Positions 1 to 7,299 of a stretch of 15,281 nucleotides of DNA are shown in pieces (positions within the stretch are counted from its first letter, which is position 1; every line of letters begins with the position of its first letter). Source of the DNA: Legionellales bacterium (GTDB lineage: Bacteria; Pseudomonadota; Gammaproteobacteria; Berkiellales; Berkiellaceae). The notes beneath the pieces were generated by a model, which saw only the letters and a list, made by a program, of their open reading frames with translations, was not told the origin of the DNA and ran no database searches. The translations under genes were made by a program, and so were the position numbers. The stretch lies in NCBI GenBank assembly GCA_023266435.1, contig JAHFQF010000033.1, forward strand, positions 1 through 15,281, read 5' to 3'.

Positions 1-1
1 T

Positions 2-550
2 TTTGCTGCCTTACAATGCTTTCATGGAAAAGTGGTTCAGTTACAACTCAGTGATCTTAAAAAAAGATTTCTATTACAAATCACAGATACAAAATTACTC
101 GCTTTAGATGAGCACAACGCTGCTGTGCCAGACCTAATAATCCATGCCACGCTCATTCAATTAATCCGTTTTGCTATTTTCAAAGAGCCGATACGCCAGT
201 TGCAAATACAGTTTCAAGGTGATTCCGAATTGGCTATGGCACTTCAACGTGCTGCACACTGTTATCAAGGTAAGCCCAGCGATTGGCTAGCACACTATGT
301 AGGAGACAATCCTGTAGTCTTTGGTAAGCGTTTGCTATCAGGCATCGGCCAATTGATAAAAGCACCGCTTGTTACCGCGGGTGAGCAAGTTGGCGATTAC
401 CTGTTGTATGAAACACAAAGTTTGGCGCCCAAACCCGCAATAGATGCTTTTAATCATGCCGTGAGTGAACTGAGCTTGGACATGTCCAGATTAGAAGCCA
501 AAGTAGCATTATTAAGCGCTCAAATCGATGCATTACAGGAAACCCCTTAA
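2..550 (+). CDS. ubiJ: UbiJ, ubiquinone biosynthesis accessory factor (5' end outside window)
   Basis: UbiJ is a soluble SCP2-fold lipid-binding protein that scaffolds the aerobic ubiquinone hydroxylation complex together with UbiK. The reading frame is open to the left edge, and the residues before the internal GTG at 32 (ALQCFHGKVVQLQLSDL) match the N-terminal part of the family (the 'LLGKVLRVEV' region of E. coli UbiJ). The true start is therefore upstream and 182 residues are visible. The SCP2-like stretch includes the YVGD segment near residue 100, and the C-terminus (LEAKVALLSAQIDALQE) is the predicted coiled coil that family members use to contact UbiK. The stop lies 3 bases before ubiB, so the two genes are almost certainly co-transcribed, usually with ubiE further upstream. 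Identification rests on weak sequence similarity plus position before ubiB. Confidence 0.85.
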   Translation, partial: FAALQCFHGKVVQLQLSDLKKRFLLQITDTKLLALDEHNAAVPDLIIHATLIQLIRFAIFKEPIRQLQIQFQGDSELAMALQRAAHCYQGKPSDWLAHYVGDNPVVFGKRLLSGIGQLIKAPLVTAGEQVGDYLLYETQSLAPKPAIDAFNHAVSELSLDMSRLEAKVALLSAQIDALQETP

Positions 551-553
551 AAC

Positions 554-2068
554 ATGGCTTTTTTGCGCAGTTATCACATCTTACAGACTTTTTATCGCTA
601 TCGATTATTGGCATTGTTTCCCCCTCTACCTTGGTACTGGCATGTTTGTTTAGCACTGTTGCGTATTGGATTTCCAGCGTCATGGCTACCGTGTCCCGTA
701 CCAGGCACACCAGCCCAACGACTCACACAAGCCTTAATTCATTTAGGGCCACTGTTTGTGAAATTTGGCCAAATTTTGTCGTTACGCCTAGAGTTATTGC
801 CTAAAGAGCTGACTTCAGAATTAAGTAACTTACAAGATCAAGTGCCTCCATTTAGTTCAGAAACAGCAAGGCAAATACTGATTCAGCGTTTTAAACAACC
901 ACCTGAGACCCTCTTTAAAACATTTAACCCAGAGCCACTGGCTGCTGCTTCAATTGCTCAAGTGCATGAAGCAACACTACAGGATGGATCGGAAGTAGTC
1001 GTTAAAATTCTACGGCCTAACGTTAAAAAAGCATTTCAGCAAGACATGGCTGTCTTACATCATGTCACGCGTTGTTTGTTGGTTTTATATCCAGAATTCA
1101 AATCGTTGAAACCATTCCAGATCTTGAATCAAATTACTTCGCTCGTGCAACGAGAGTGTGACTTACGTTATGAAGCGGCCAATTGTAGTTTAGTCAAACA
1201 TCATTTTGAGTATGATGTACGTCTGTTTACACCCAGAGTCTATTGGGATTACTGCCATACAGACATTCTAGTCATTGATAAAATCCATGGTATCGCCATC
1301 GATGACCTCCCAGCTTTAAATGCTCGCCAAGTCAATTTAAAAAAATTAGCACATCATGGCGTAGCCATCTTTTTTACCCAGGTTTTTGAACATGGTTTTT
1401 TTCATGGCGACATGCACCCTGGTAATATGTTTGTAGACGCAACCGACCCCGAAAATCCTCACTATATTACGATTGATTTTGGCATTATGGGCAGTGTGAC
1501 TGCTGCTGATCAGAGGACATTAGCTGCTTTGTTTCTGGCTTTTTTTCAAAGAAACTACAGCGAAATAGCAGGCGCACTCAAGACAGCCGGTTGGCTTGGT
1601 GAGCATTCGGATTGCTTGCTATTAGAAGGTCATTTACGACAAGCCTTAGAGCCATTTTTCGATCAGCCCTTGGCGAAGATTTCCTTTGGGAATGTGTTGG
1701 TCGAATTATTTCACGCAGCCAGCACGCTAGAGATTAACATACCGCCACACTTGATTTTACTACAGAAAACTTTATTAAACGTAGAGAGTTTAGGCAAGCA
1801 ATTGTATCCCGATCTGGACTTATGGGAAACCGCACAGCCATTTTTAGAAAAATTTAAAAATAAACATTATAGTCGCAAAGCACTCTGGAGTGCTTTGAAG
1901 AAAGCTTGGCCAGATTGGATTATCGAATTACCTCAGTTACCCCATTTACTGCATCAGCACTTGCAAGCTCAGCCTAAATCAGAATCCAAAAAAAACCTCC
2001 CCACCACTATCATCGTATGGGGAAGTCTTATCGTAGGATGCTGTATTGGTTTTATTTTCTGGGTTTAA
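554..2068 (+). CDS. ubiB: UbiB, ABC1/ADCK-type atypical kinase for ubiquinone biosynthesis
   Basis: UbiB is a membrane-anchored atypical protein-kinase-like ATPase required for ubiquinone synthesis. It is thought to help extract or deliver lipid intermediates to the soluble Ubi complex. The 504-residue product carries the family hallmarks: KFGQ (70-73) of the KxGQ motif, the alanine-rich AAASIAQVH loop (130-138) replacing a normal P-loop, the invariant lysine K151 (VVVK), the ECDLRYEA motif near residue 210, HGDMHPGN (284-291) and the metal-binding DFG (308-310). The C-terminus ends in a hydrophobic helix (residues about 483-504), the expected membrane anchor. It is somewhat shorter than E. 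coli UbiB (546). It starts 3 bases after ubiJ, implying one transcript. Its last 17 bases overlap the 3' end of the convergent HAD gene. Confidence 0.95.
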   Translation: MAFLRSYHILQTFYRYRLLALFPPLPWYWHVCLALLRIGFPASWLPCPVPGTPAQRLTQALIHLGPLFVKFGQILSLRLELLPKELTSELSNLQDQVPPFSSETARQILIQRFKQPPETLFKTFNPEPLAAASIAQVHEATLQDGSEVVVKILRPNVKKAFQQDMAVLHHVTRCLLVLYPEFKSLKPFQILNQITSLVQRECDLRYEAANCSLVKHHFEYDVRLFTPRVYWDYCHTDILVIDKIHGIAIDDLPALNARQVNLKKLAHHGVAIFFTQVFEHGFFHGDMHPGNMFVDATDPENPHYITIDFGIMGSVTAADQRTLAALFLAFFQRNYSEIAGALKTAGWLGEHSDCLLLEGHLRQALEPFFDQPLAKISFGNVLVELFHAASTLEINIPPHLILLQKTLLNVESLGKQLYPDLDLWETAQPFLEKFKNKHYSRKALWSALKKAWPDWIIELPQLPHLLHQHLQAQPKSESKKNLPTTIIVWGSLIVGCCIGFIFWV

Positions 2069-3182
2069 GCGCCGGAAACGTAGCGCCAACACTTGCAGTG
2101 AGTAAAGGTGCATTACAAACCTGCTGCTGTTCACTTGCATAATAGAGCCCACGCCCTGTACCCACTGCCAAAGCAGCATCTGCCATTTGCGTCGCCGTTA
2201 CTTGCGCTAAAGTCATAGCAACAGGCTCTAACTCTAACAACTCTCCAAAATGTGAGTCCAACGTATACGCACGCTCAATGGCATGATGCTCTCTTTCTGA
2301 GTGCATCTCTCTAGCATACTGATCCGCCGACCAATAAGAAATGTCTTGCATAAAAGGCATGAGTGCAGCACGCGTAATGCCTTTTAAATACTGCTGACAG
2401 ATTGCATCATCTTTGCGACCGTATGCAGCATGGACAGCGATCATACCAAACACATCATCGGGCAAGGTGTCATTAAAATTTTGCACCATACGCATATCAC
2501 GTTCTAAGCTGTCACCAATATAGACTACTTCACTTGGTAAAATCTGATCATTAGCAGCCAAGCCAGCATTGACATCTGCTAAAATACGCGCCAATACTTG
2601 CGCTTGTGGTTTGGATAAAGTTTTATCTACCACGGTCAATCGATGATCGCCTACTGCTGCTCTCGCAATATGCCAAGGCGCATACATTTCACCATTAAGC
2701 ACATGCTCCCCACGACAGTAAATTTTGTCGTAAAATTTAGCCAAATCAAAATCAGCCATGCGCTTTGTAATCGCACACGAGTTAGCATCTGTATAACCAA
2801 CAAGCTTAATACCAGCCTCTCGGAATGTTTGCAAAGTATCATGTACTGGATGAAATAAACTAGGCTCTAAGTTTTCAGTATAGGTTTGATCAAAAATATC
2901 AATGTATTTTTTTAAGGACTCGTATCGCTGCGCTATTGAGGAGGCCGGATACAATGCCTGAATAGAGGGTAGTTCTAAAATGGACAGAGGATATTCTGTG
3001 TCATGATATCCAACGTGTACTTCTTTTACCTCTTTTACCAACTGATCAAAAGACAGATCTAGATCAGCAGAAAGCGCACGCAACATACGTCGATAAGGTT
3101 CCACATAAATCAATGGCCAACGCCACAGGGTATCATCCAAATCGGTAATAACCAGCTTAATCATGGGTTGCTCGCCTGACAT
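2052..3182 (-). CDS. HAD-superfamily hydrolase with C-terminal extension
   Basis: Probable Mg-dependent phosphatase of the haloacid dehalogenase superfamily, substrate unknown. With the start at 3182 the product has 376 residues. Motif I is DLDDT (D14 nucleophile, D16 general acid), motif II is the threonine of GYTD (T131), a lysine near 191 (KPQAQ) may be motif III, and motif IV is GDSLERD (223-229). All catalytic positions appear present. The last 110 residues or so after motif IV, including a charged EMHSEREHHAIERAY segment, exceed a simple HAD domain and I do not recognise them. An in-frame start exists at 3215, but the ATG at 3182 has AAGGAG (complement of 3191-3196) at 8 bases, so I prefer it. 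The gene faces ubiB tail to tail and is not co-transcribed with the ubi or tat genes. Absence of a signal peptide suggests a cytoplasmic enzyme. Confidence 0.8.
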   Translation of the reverse strand: MSGEQPMIKLVITDLDDTLWRWPLIYVEPYRRMLRALSADLDLSFDQLVKEVKEVHVGYHDTEYPLSILELPSIQALYPASSIAQRYESLKKYIDIFDQTYTENLEPSLFHPVHDTLQTFREAGIKLVGYTDANSCAITKRMADFDLAKFYDKIYCRGEHVLNGEMYAPWHIARAAVGDHRLTVVDKTLSKPQAQVLARILADVNAGLAANDQILPSEVVYIGDSLERDMRMVQNFNDTLPDDVFGMIAVHAAYGRKDDAICQQYLKGITRAALMPFMQDISYWSADQYAREMHSEREHHAIERAYTLDSHFGELLELEPVAMTLAQVTATQMADAALAVGTGRGLYYASEQQQVCNAPLLTASVGATFPALKPRK

Positions 3183-3426
3183 ATGGGTTTCTCCTTGATC
3201 TCGATTTTTCCGCATGGACCAGTGTAATCACATCTTACCTGTTAAAATCAAGCTGTCTTTAAATAATCCAAGTTTGAGATTCTGTAGGATATCAGGGCCC
3301 ATCAAGAGGAACTTTGTTTTTCAAACTTGTAGTCAACAAACCCTGCACTGGGTTAAGTGACACTTGTACTGACTATTGGTATCATTTCATGAGTTGTTAT
3401 ACAAATGCATTTTTTTTGGAGAAAGT

Positions 3427-3762
3427 ATGGATAATTGCCTCTTTTGTAAAATCATTGCAGGAACCATCCCCTCTAAAAAAGTTTATGAAGATGAGCATAT
3501 TTTTGCATTTAAAGACATCTTTCCTAAAGCAGAAGTACATCTTTTAGTTGTCCCTAAAAAGCACATTGATAGTTTAGCGAGCACTACCGCTCTGGACGCT
3601 ACACTTTTGAGCCATTTGACCCTAAAACTTACGGAGATAGCCAAAGCTCAACAACTGGCGGGCTTTCGCACCATTATCAATACCGGGGCTGAAGGGGGGC
3701 AAGAAGTCTTTCATTTACATTACCATGTATTGGGTGGCAAGAACTTACCTGGCTTTAAATAA
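3427..3762 (+). CDS. hinT: HIT-family (HinT-type) nucleotide-binding protein
   Basis: Small histidine-triad protein of 111 residues. Family members hydrolyse adenosine phosphoramidates and acyl- or aminoacyl-adenylates in the cytoplasm. It begins MDNCLFCKIIAG, with the CxxC pair often seen at the N-terminus of this family, followed by IPSKKVYEDEHIFAFKDI. The signature HLHYHVLGG places the triad at H96, H98 and H100, and the nucleotide-contacting INTG lies near 84-87. An in-frame upstream ATG at 3376 exists, but the ATG at 3427 is preceded by GGAG at 3418-3421 with 5 bases spacing, and protein similarity begins there. The length agrees with the family (E. coli HinT is 119). It is transcribed toward tatA but separated from it by about 250 bases containing a dispersed repeat, so co-transcription is uncertain. 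Confidence 0.9.
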   Translation: MDNCLFCKIIAGTIPSKKVYEDEHIFAFKDIFPKAEVHLLVVPKKHIDSLASTTALDATLLSHLTLKLTEIAKAQQLAGFRTIINTGAEGGQEVFHLHYHVLGGKNLPGFK

Positions 3763-3803
3763 GAAAGTTATCTTGGAAACTTTTACAAACCGGCTTTATT
3801 CAA

Positions 3804-3818
3804 ACTCAATAATTGAGT
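3804..3818. promoter_or_regulatory. 15-base perfect palindrome upstream of tatA, next to a possible -10
   Basis: The sequence ACTCAAT-A-ATTGAGT is a perfect inverted repeat about 200 bases before tatA. It is followed directly by TACAAT (3818-3823), a good sigma-70 type -10, though no convincing -35 is visible. It could be an operator at the tat promoter or a chance palindrome. Confidence 0.25.
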
Positions 3819-3913
3819 ACAATTACATGGGTTAGTGTTCCTAAAAACTCCGGCTTGAAATTCCATATTGAGAGCCAGACAGGAGGCACTCTGTTTTGAA
3901 ACTATTTGGCGCA

Positions 3914-3975
3914 GGTAACCGCTCAAAGGGTAATAGTGACACTTGGAGAACTGAGTAGTTTGAGGCAAAGTTTGG
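3914..3975 (+). repeat. Dispersed intergenic repeat, family R, copy 1
   Basis: One of three related intergenic sequences in this window (others at 11694-11744 and 12321-12383). The best conserved cores read AAAGGGTAATAGTGACAC and AACTGAGTAGTTTGAG. All three copies have the same orientation and lie downstream of a plus-strand gene. In this copy the outer part can fold back: GGAGAACTG near 3944 pairs partly with CAGTTCC near 3987-3993. No coding capacity is apparent. It lies in the leader region of the tat operon. Confidence 0.75.
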
Positions 3976-4015
3976 CCAAAATACACAGTTCCTTATTTGA
4001 AGAAGGAGAGTAATA

Positions 4016-4216
4016 ATGGGTATAGGCGGCAATAGTCCAGGCTCGCTGCTGTTGATTTTTTTAATTGCAGTGGTCCTTTTTGGTACTAAAAAATTACGAT
4101 CTTTAGGTGAAGACTTGGGAGCAGCAGTTGCTAGCTTTCGTAAAGGCTTGAAAGAGCAAGATGTCACTAAAGACGACGCACCACAGATTGATAAAAAAGA
4201 CGATGAGCATCGCTGA
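4016..4216 (+). CDS. tatA: TatA, twin-arginine translocase pore subunit
   Basis: TatA oligomerises with TatBC to move folded proteins with RR signal peptides across the inner membrane. The 66-residue protein has one N-terminal transmembrane helix (about 9-22), the conserved FGTKKL hinge (22-27, with G23), and an amphipathic helix (LGEDLGAAVASFRKGLK) followed by a charged tail. This is the E. coli TatA arrangement (89 residues) with a shorter tail. The start is supported by AAGGAG at 4003-4008, 7 bases upstream. The 3' end contains the tatB start (14-base overlap), so the genes are translationally coupled. Confidence 0.95.
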   Translation: MGIGGNSPGSLLLIFLIAVVLFGTKKLRSLGEDLGAAVASFRKGLKEQDVTKDDAPQIDKKDDEHR

Positions 4217-4364
4217 GTTATTGGTCATTGCGCTGGTGGTGTTTTTGGTCAGAACACCTGAGCAAACTCGACAACTGTGCCAACAGCTAGGCCGAGGATT
4301 TGCGCGTATCCGTCGACATTGGGACACACTCAAAACCAAGTGGGATGCGTTACGACATGACTGA
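4203..4364 (+). CDS. tatB: TatB-like subunit, very short (53 residues)
   Basis: Position between tatA and tatC and an N-terminal hydrophobic helix (MSIAELLVIALVVFLV) with a glutamate at residue 5 in the place of the conserved TatB Glu8 support TatB, which forms the signal-peptide receptor with TatC. After the helix comes RTPEQTRQLCQQLGRGFARIRRHW, a basic amphipathic helix, and then the end. The usual glycine-proline hinge (LGPxxLP) is not recognisable, being replaced by RTPEQ. The long C-terminal tail of E. coli TatB (171 residues) is absent. The ATG at 4203 is chosen over an in-frame ATG at 4161 because similarity starts at MSIAELL and because it overlaps tatA in the usual coupled manner. 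The gene overlaps tatC by 8 bases. Confidence 0.75.
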   Translation: MSIAELLVIALVVFLVRTPEQTRQLCQQLGRGFARIRRHWDTLKTKWDALRHD

Positions 4365-5046
4365 TTATCTGACCGAACTACGAAAAAGACTGTGGATCAG
4401 CGTTTGGGGCTTTTTGATTGTTTTTGGTCTCAGCATTGGATTTTCTAGGCCTTTATTTTCGCAATTTATTCGATTGTTATATACACAAACAACACTTGCT
4501 CCCCAGCTTATCGCTACCGATGTGATCACGCCTTTTACCATTCCTTTAAGGCTGGCTTTTTTCTGTAGTTTAGTGCTCTGTGTGCCATTATTTATCTGGC
4601 AACTTTGGAAATTCATTACACCGGCTTTATTTGTTCATGAAAAAAAATGGGTAAAAAGACTGCTTTTTCTAAGCATTTTTCTCTTTTATAGTGGCGCATT
4701 TTTCTCTTTTTATTATGTGTTACCGATGGCAATTGGTTTCTTCTATACAGTGGCGCCTGATCTGGTGACCCCCATGACAGATATCCAATCGCTGATGCAG
4801 TTTTGCTTTAGCTTGATTTGGGCATTTGCCATTGCCTTTGAAACACCCATCATTACTTTTCTGCTCATTAAGTGGGATATTGTCAGCATTGAGCAATTAC
4901 AGAAACAACGCTCGTGGATTATTATCGCCGCATTTACCATCGGCATGGTTTTAACACCACCCGATGTCATTTCTCAGATTATGCTGGCTATCCCGCTCTG
5001 GCTTTTATTTGAGAGCGGGTTATTGCTTGCTAAATGGTGGAAATAG
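4357..5046 (+). CDS. tatC: TatC, twin-arginine translocase receptor subunit
   Basis: Polytopic inner-membrane protein that recognises twin-arginine signal peptides with TatB. The 229-residue product fits the six-helix family. It begins MTDYLTELRKRL (cytoplasmic N-terminus). It has the QLWKFITPALFVHEKK loop with E95 corresponding to E. coli Glu103, AFETPI with E162 corresponding to Glu170, and LTPPDVISQ with D203 corresponding to Asp211. The ATG at 4357 is preferred to an upstream in-frame ATG at 4300 because the family N-terminus starts here and it overlaps the tatB stop by 8 bases. An 8-bp inverted repeat inside its 3' end (4992-4999 with 5012-5019) lacks a T run. Confidence 0.95.
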   Translation: MTDYLTELRKRLWISVWGFLIVFGLSIGFSRPLFSQFIRLLYTQTTLAPQLIATDVITPFTIPLRLAFFCSLVLCVPLFIWQLWKFITPALFVHEKKWVKRLLFLSIFLFYSGAFFSFYYVLPMAIGFFYTVAPDLVTPMTDIQSLMQFCFSLIWAFAIAFETPIITFLLIKWDIVSIEQLQKQRSWIIIAAFTIGMVLTPPDVISQIMLAIPLWLLFESGLLLAKWWK

Positions 5047-5082
5047 GCTGTTACTCCCCTATCTTATTAAAGGTTTAACACT

Positions 5083-5610
5083 ATGCACAAAATAATTCTT
5101 TACATCGCAACCTCACAAGATGGTTTTATCGCTGATAAAAATGGTGGTGTTGATTGGCTTCCACAGCCAAAAGATGAAGCGGAATTAGAAGCGGTCGGTT
5201 ATAGAGATTTAATGTCTCGCATCGATACCATTGTGATGGGAAGCCGAAGCTTCCAACAAATTTTAAGCTTCGGTGATTGGGGATGGCCGGATAAACAAAC
5301 TTATGTTTTTACCTCTAAACCAATTGAATCAGAAAAGCCATATATCACAATAACGCACCATAGCCCACTTGAGTTTCTCTCTAGGATCAAAGAGCGCAAA
5401 TCACAAAAAGACATTTGGTTACTTGGCGGCTCCGAGCTTGCTAAAAGCTTTGCGCAACAAAGTTTGATTGACGAGATCATTCTCACAATCGTCCCCCAAA
5501 CTTTAGGGGCAGGCATACCACTTGGCTTAAATCTTGATGGCTTTGAATTAATCACAGAAAATCCACTCATCGACGGCATAGTGCAAAAATTTTATTTACG
5601 GAAAGAATGA
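5083..5610 (+). CDS. Dihydrofolate-reductase-fold protein (RibD C-terminal / YyaP type)
   Basis: A 175-residue cytoplasmic protein of the DHFR-like superfamily. Relatives include the RibD reductase domain and many uncharacterised NADPH-dependent reductases, so the substrate cannot be assigned. Visible family features are the N-terminal strand and loop LYIATSQDGFIADKNGGVDWL (split here as LYIATSQDGFIA then GGVDWL), the nucleotide-binding VMGSRSF segment near residue 50, the IWLLGGSELAKSF glycine motif near 115, and the LIDEIILTIVPQTLGAGIPL segment typical of the RibD C-terminal domain. AAAGG at 5069-5073 lies 9 bases before the ATG. The stop codon overlaps the start of a truncated second gene (ATGATG at 5607), suggesting a former two-gene unit. 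Confidence 0.85.
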   Translation: MHKIILYIATSQDGFIADKNGGVDWLPQPKDEAELEAVGYRDLMSRIDTIVMGSRSFQQILSFGDWGWPDKQTYVFTSKPIESEKPYITITHHSPLEFLSRIKERKSQKDIWLLGGSELAKSFAQQSLIDEIILTIVPQTLGAGIPLGLNLDGFELITENPLIDGIVQKFYLRKE

Positions 5611-5657
5611 TGAATATTCGTTTTGAAAAAGTTACACAAGCTCAAATCGCAACGTAA
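5607..5657 (+). pseudogene. Truncated gene start, possibly a GNAT acetyltransferase remnant
   Basis: A coupled start (ATG overlapping the previous stop) opens a 16-codon frame, MMNIRFEKVTQAQIAT, ending at TAA 5655-5657. The pattern MNIRFEKVT resembles the first strand of GNAT-family acetyltransferases of the aminoglycoside 6'-acetyltransferase type. That is a weak, recalled similarity over few residues. Downstream to about 5790 no long frame continues on the plus strand and palindromic elements follow, so the rest appears deleted or replaced. It could instead be a random short frame. Confidence 0.35.
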
Positions 5658-5807
5658 CTCCCCAGGCACGGCATCCTGAACGCGTCTTTTTGCGAGAAGG
5701 ATCTTCTGGCAGTGCCACCATCTCTAACATATCGATTGGTATAAATCTATCCATTCAGGATTAAATGAATTAACAAGGTCACTCTTCACAAGGTGATGGG
5801 TGATCAT

Positions 5808-5885
5808 TTCCCTCATCCTAACCTTCTCCCTAATCACCTTCAGCATGCCACGGCAAGTGTATACCGGGGGAGAAGGGGTCGGATC
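5808..5885. repeat. Fold-back repeat with CCTTCTCCC/GGGAGAAGG arms
   Basis: Imperfect palindrome. The arms 5822-5830 and 5868-5876 are perfectly complementary over 9 bases, with weaker pairing further out. It looks like the widespread non-autonomous CCCTCACCCTAACCCTCTCCC-type intergenic repeats known from many proteobacteria. The stretch 5658-5807 before it shows no convincing gene on either strand. Confidence 0.6.
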
Positions 5886-5945
5886 GCAAATTCATGTACA
5901 TATGCTGAACAGTTACCACAAATATTAATCACATTACGCTGGCTA

Positions 5946-5971
5946 CAATTGGCGCAGCCCTGCGCCAATTG
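5946..5971. repeat. Perfect 12-bp inverted repeat, 2-base spacer
   Basis: CAATTGGCGCAG and its exact complement flank two C residues. Neither side has a T run of terminator type. It lies between two larger fold-back elements and may be their junction, a protein-binding site or a small hairpin. Confidence 0.6.
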
Positions 5972-5999
5972 GTCTCAAAATAAAGGAAAGCGAGCAGAC

Positions 6000-6165
6000 C
6001 CGAGGATCTTTGCGTGACCGAGCATGCAGCCCAGCCGCCCTCACCGGCCTTCGCCCCCCTTCCTTTCTCCCGACGGGGTTTGTGGGAAAGGGGCTTTGAT
6101 AGACTCTGGGCGGCTTTTGCGAGAGAAGTAGCAAAGATGCGAAGGTAGGCTGCCCGTCACTTCTG
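6000..6165. repeat. GC-rich complex fold-back element downstream of pip
   Basis: Several complementary segments are visible: AGCCGCCC (6033-6040) with GGGCGGCT (6108-6115), ATCTTTGC (6006-6013) with GCAAAGAT (6131-6138), a CCTTTCTCCC run (6062-6071) with GGGAAAGGGG (6084-6093), and GTGACCG..GCAGCC (6014-6031) with GGCTGCCCGTCAC (6148-6160). The last pair is not nested with the second, so alternative folds compete. Composition is clearly more GC-rich than the flanking genes, which suggests an inserted repeat. Open frames across it are shadows of the repeat. Confidence 0.55.
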
Positions 6166-6181
6166 GATATCACTTGAACGC

Positions 6182-7135
6182 TTACGCAGACAACATGGCT
6201 GCAAACTTGTCTGTGGCTTGAATCAGTGCATCCAGAATACCCAGCTCCTTGGAAGAGTGTCCTGCATCACAGATAATTTGAAGTTCGCTGGAAGGCCAAG
6301 CTTGATGTAACGCATGTGCATTATCCATTGGACAAATCATGTCATATCGCCCATGCACAATAATTCCTGGAATATGCTTGATTTTTTCTATATTTTTTAA
6401 GATCTGATTGTTTTCAAGAAAGATTTTATTTTGAAAATAATGCACTTCAATACGCGCCAAACTCAACGCGGCATGAGGTTGTGTAAACTGCTCTACCAGG
6501 CTTTTATTGGGGCTTAAAGTAGCGCATTTACCTTCCCACTCGGACCAGTGTTTAGCCGCCCCCATACGAACGATTTCATCGTCTCCGGTTAAACGATGAT
6601 AGTAGGCTGCGATCAAGTTATTTTGTTCAGAGGCAGGGATGAATTCAAGAAAATTTTGCCAATGCTCAGGATAGATACGGCTGGCGCCAGCTTGATAAAA
6701 CCATTCAAAATCTTGTTGCCGACCTAGAAAAATCCCTCGCAAAATTAAACCTGTCACACGCTGCGGGTGATGCTCTGCATACACTAAACTTAAGGTAGAT
6801 CCCCACGAGCCGCCAAACAACAACCATTTTTCTATACCCAAGTGCTGTCGAATTTGCTCCATGTCGTCTATGAGGGTTTGGGTCGTATTATCGTCTAAAG
6901 AAGCATGCGGTTCAGAGCGCCCAGCGCCTCGTTGATCAAACAACACAATGCGATACAGGCTGGGGTCAAAGAAACGGCGACTGTCTTCACTGCATCCAGA
7001 GCCAGGTCCGCCATGCACAAAGAGCACAGGAATACCTTTAGGATTACCAACCTCTTCTACATATACAGTATGTTTATCACTGACTTTTAATGCTTGGCTA
7101 TGGTAGGGTTTTATAGTTGGATACAGCACTCTCAT
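6182..7135 (-). CDS. pip: Proline iminopeptidase (S33 alpha/beta hydrolase)
   Basis: Cytoplasmic serine peptidase that removes N-terminal proline from peptides. At 317 residues it matches the family length closely. The oxyanion-hole motif HGGPGSG starts at 41, FDQRGAGRS at 66-74, and the nucleophile elbow is GGSWGS with catalytic S110. The acid is D265 in HGRYDMICP and the catalytic histidine is H293 in DAGHSS. EEVGNPKGIPVLFVHGGPG is a typical N-terminal stretch for this group. The start at 7135 is supported by AAGGA (complement of 7143-7147) at 7 bases. It lies downstream of bipA on the same strand with a 166-base gap. No terminator active on this strand is visible in the gap, so read-through from bipA is possible. 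Confidence 0.93.
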   Translation of the reverse strand: MRVLYPTIKPYHSQALKVSDKHTVYVEEVGNPKGIPVLFVHGGPGSGCSEDSRRFFDPSLYRIVLFDQRGAGRSEPHASLDDNTTQTLIDDMEQIRQHLGIEKWLLFGGSWGSTLSLVYAEHHPQRVTGLILRGIFLGRQQDFEWFYQAGASRIYPEHWQNFLEFIPASEQNNLIAAYYHRLTGDDEIVRMGAAKHWSEWEGKCATLSPNKSLVEQFTQPHAALSLARIEVHYFQNKIFLENNQILKNIEKIKHIPGIIVHGRYDMICPMDNAHALHQAWPSSELQIICDAGHSSKELGILDALIQATDKFAAMLSA

Positions 7136-7270
7136 GAAAATTTCCTTTTTGGATCAGATGCAAAAAGTGTCAATGTCTCACGCTCAAATACAGAGATCGC
7201 TTACAGCGCCACCTCTGAAACTAACGCATACTTAGTACTGTCAATCTCCAACCGATTTTAATCGGATTTT

Positions 7271-7299
7271 GCCCGGGACCATCTCCCGGGCTTTTTTTT
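7271..7299 (+). terminator. Strong intrinsic terminator on the plus strand, opposite to both neighbours
   Basis: GCCCGGGA (7271-7278) pairs perfectly with TCCCGGGC (7284-7291) around a 5-base loop, followed by eight T residues. A smaller hairpin (CCGATT-TT-AATCGG, about 7252-7265) precedes it. On the minus strand the stem is followed by AAAATCC, so it cannot be a standard terminator for bipA or pip. No plus-strand gene lies upstream before 5610, so it may end a small RNA encoded in 7136-7270 or an antisense transcript. I see no clear promoter for such an RNA. Confidence 0.8.

Noticed and set aside
3841..4167. 108-codon minus-strand open frame over the tatA start
   Set aside because: Antisense to tatA and repeat R; no start signal and no recognisable protein.
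4992..5019. 8-bp inverted repeat CCCGCTCT/AGAGCGGG near the tatC 3' end as a terminator
   Set aside because: It lies inside the coding region and is followed by TTATTGC rather than a T run.
5658..5775. Minus-strand frame with SRKKTRSGCRAWG as a gene fragment
   Set aside because: Only about 30 codons, no recognised family and no ribosome binding site; left as unexplained sequence.
5943..6173. 76-codon minus-strand open frame downstream of pip
   Set aside because: It coincides with palindromic GC-rich repeats and its composition (Arg/Pro/Gly rich) is that of a repeat shadow.
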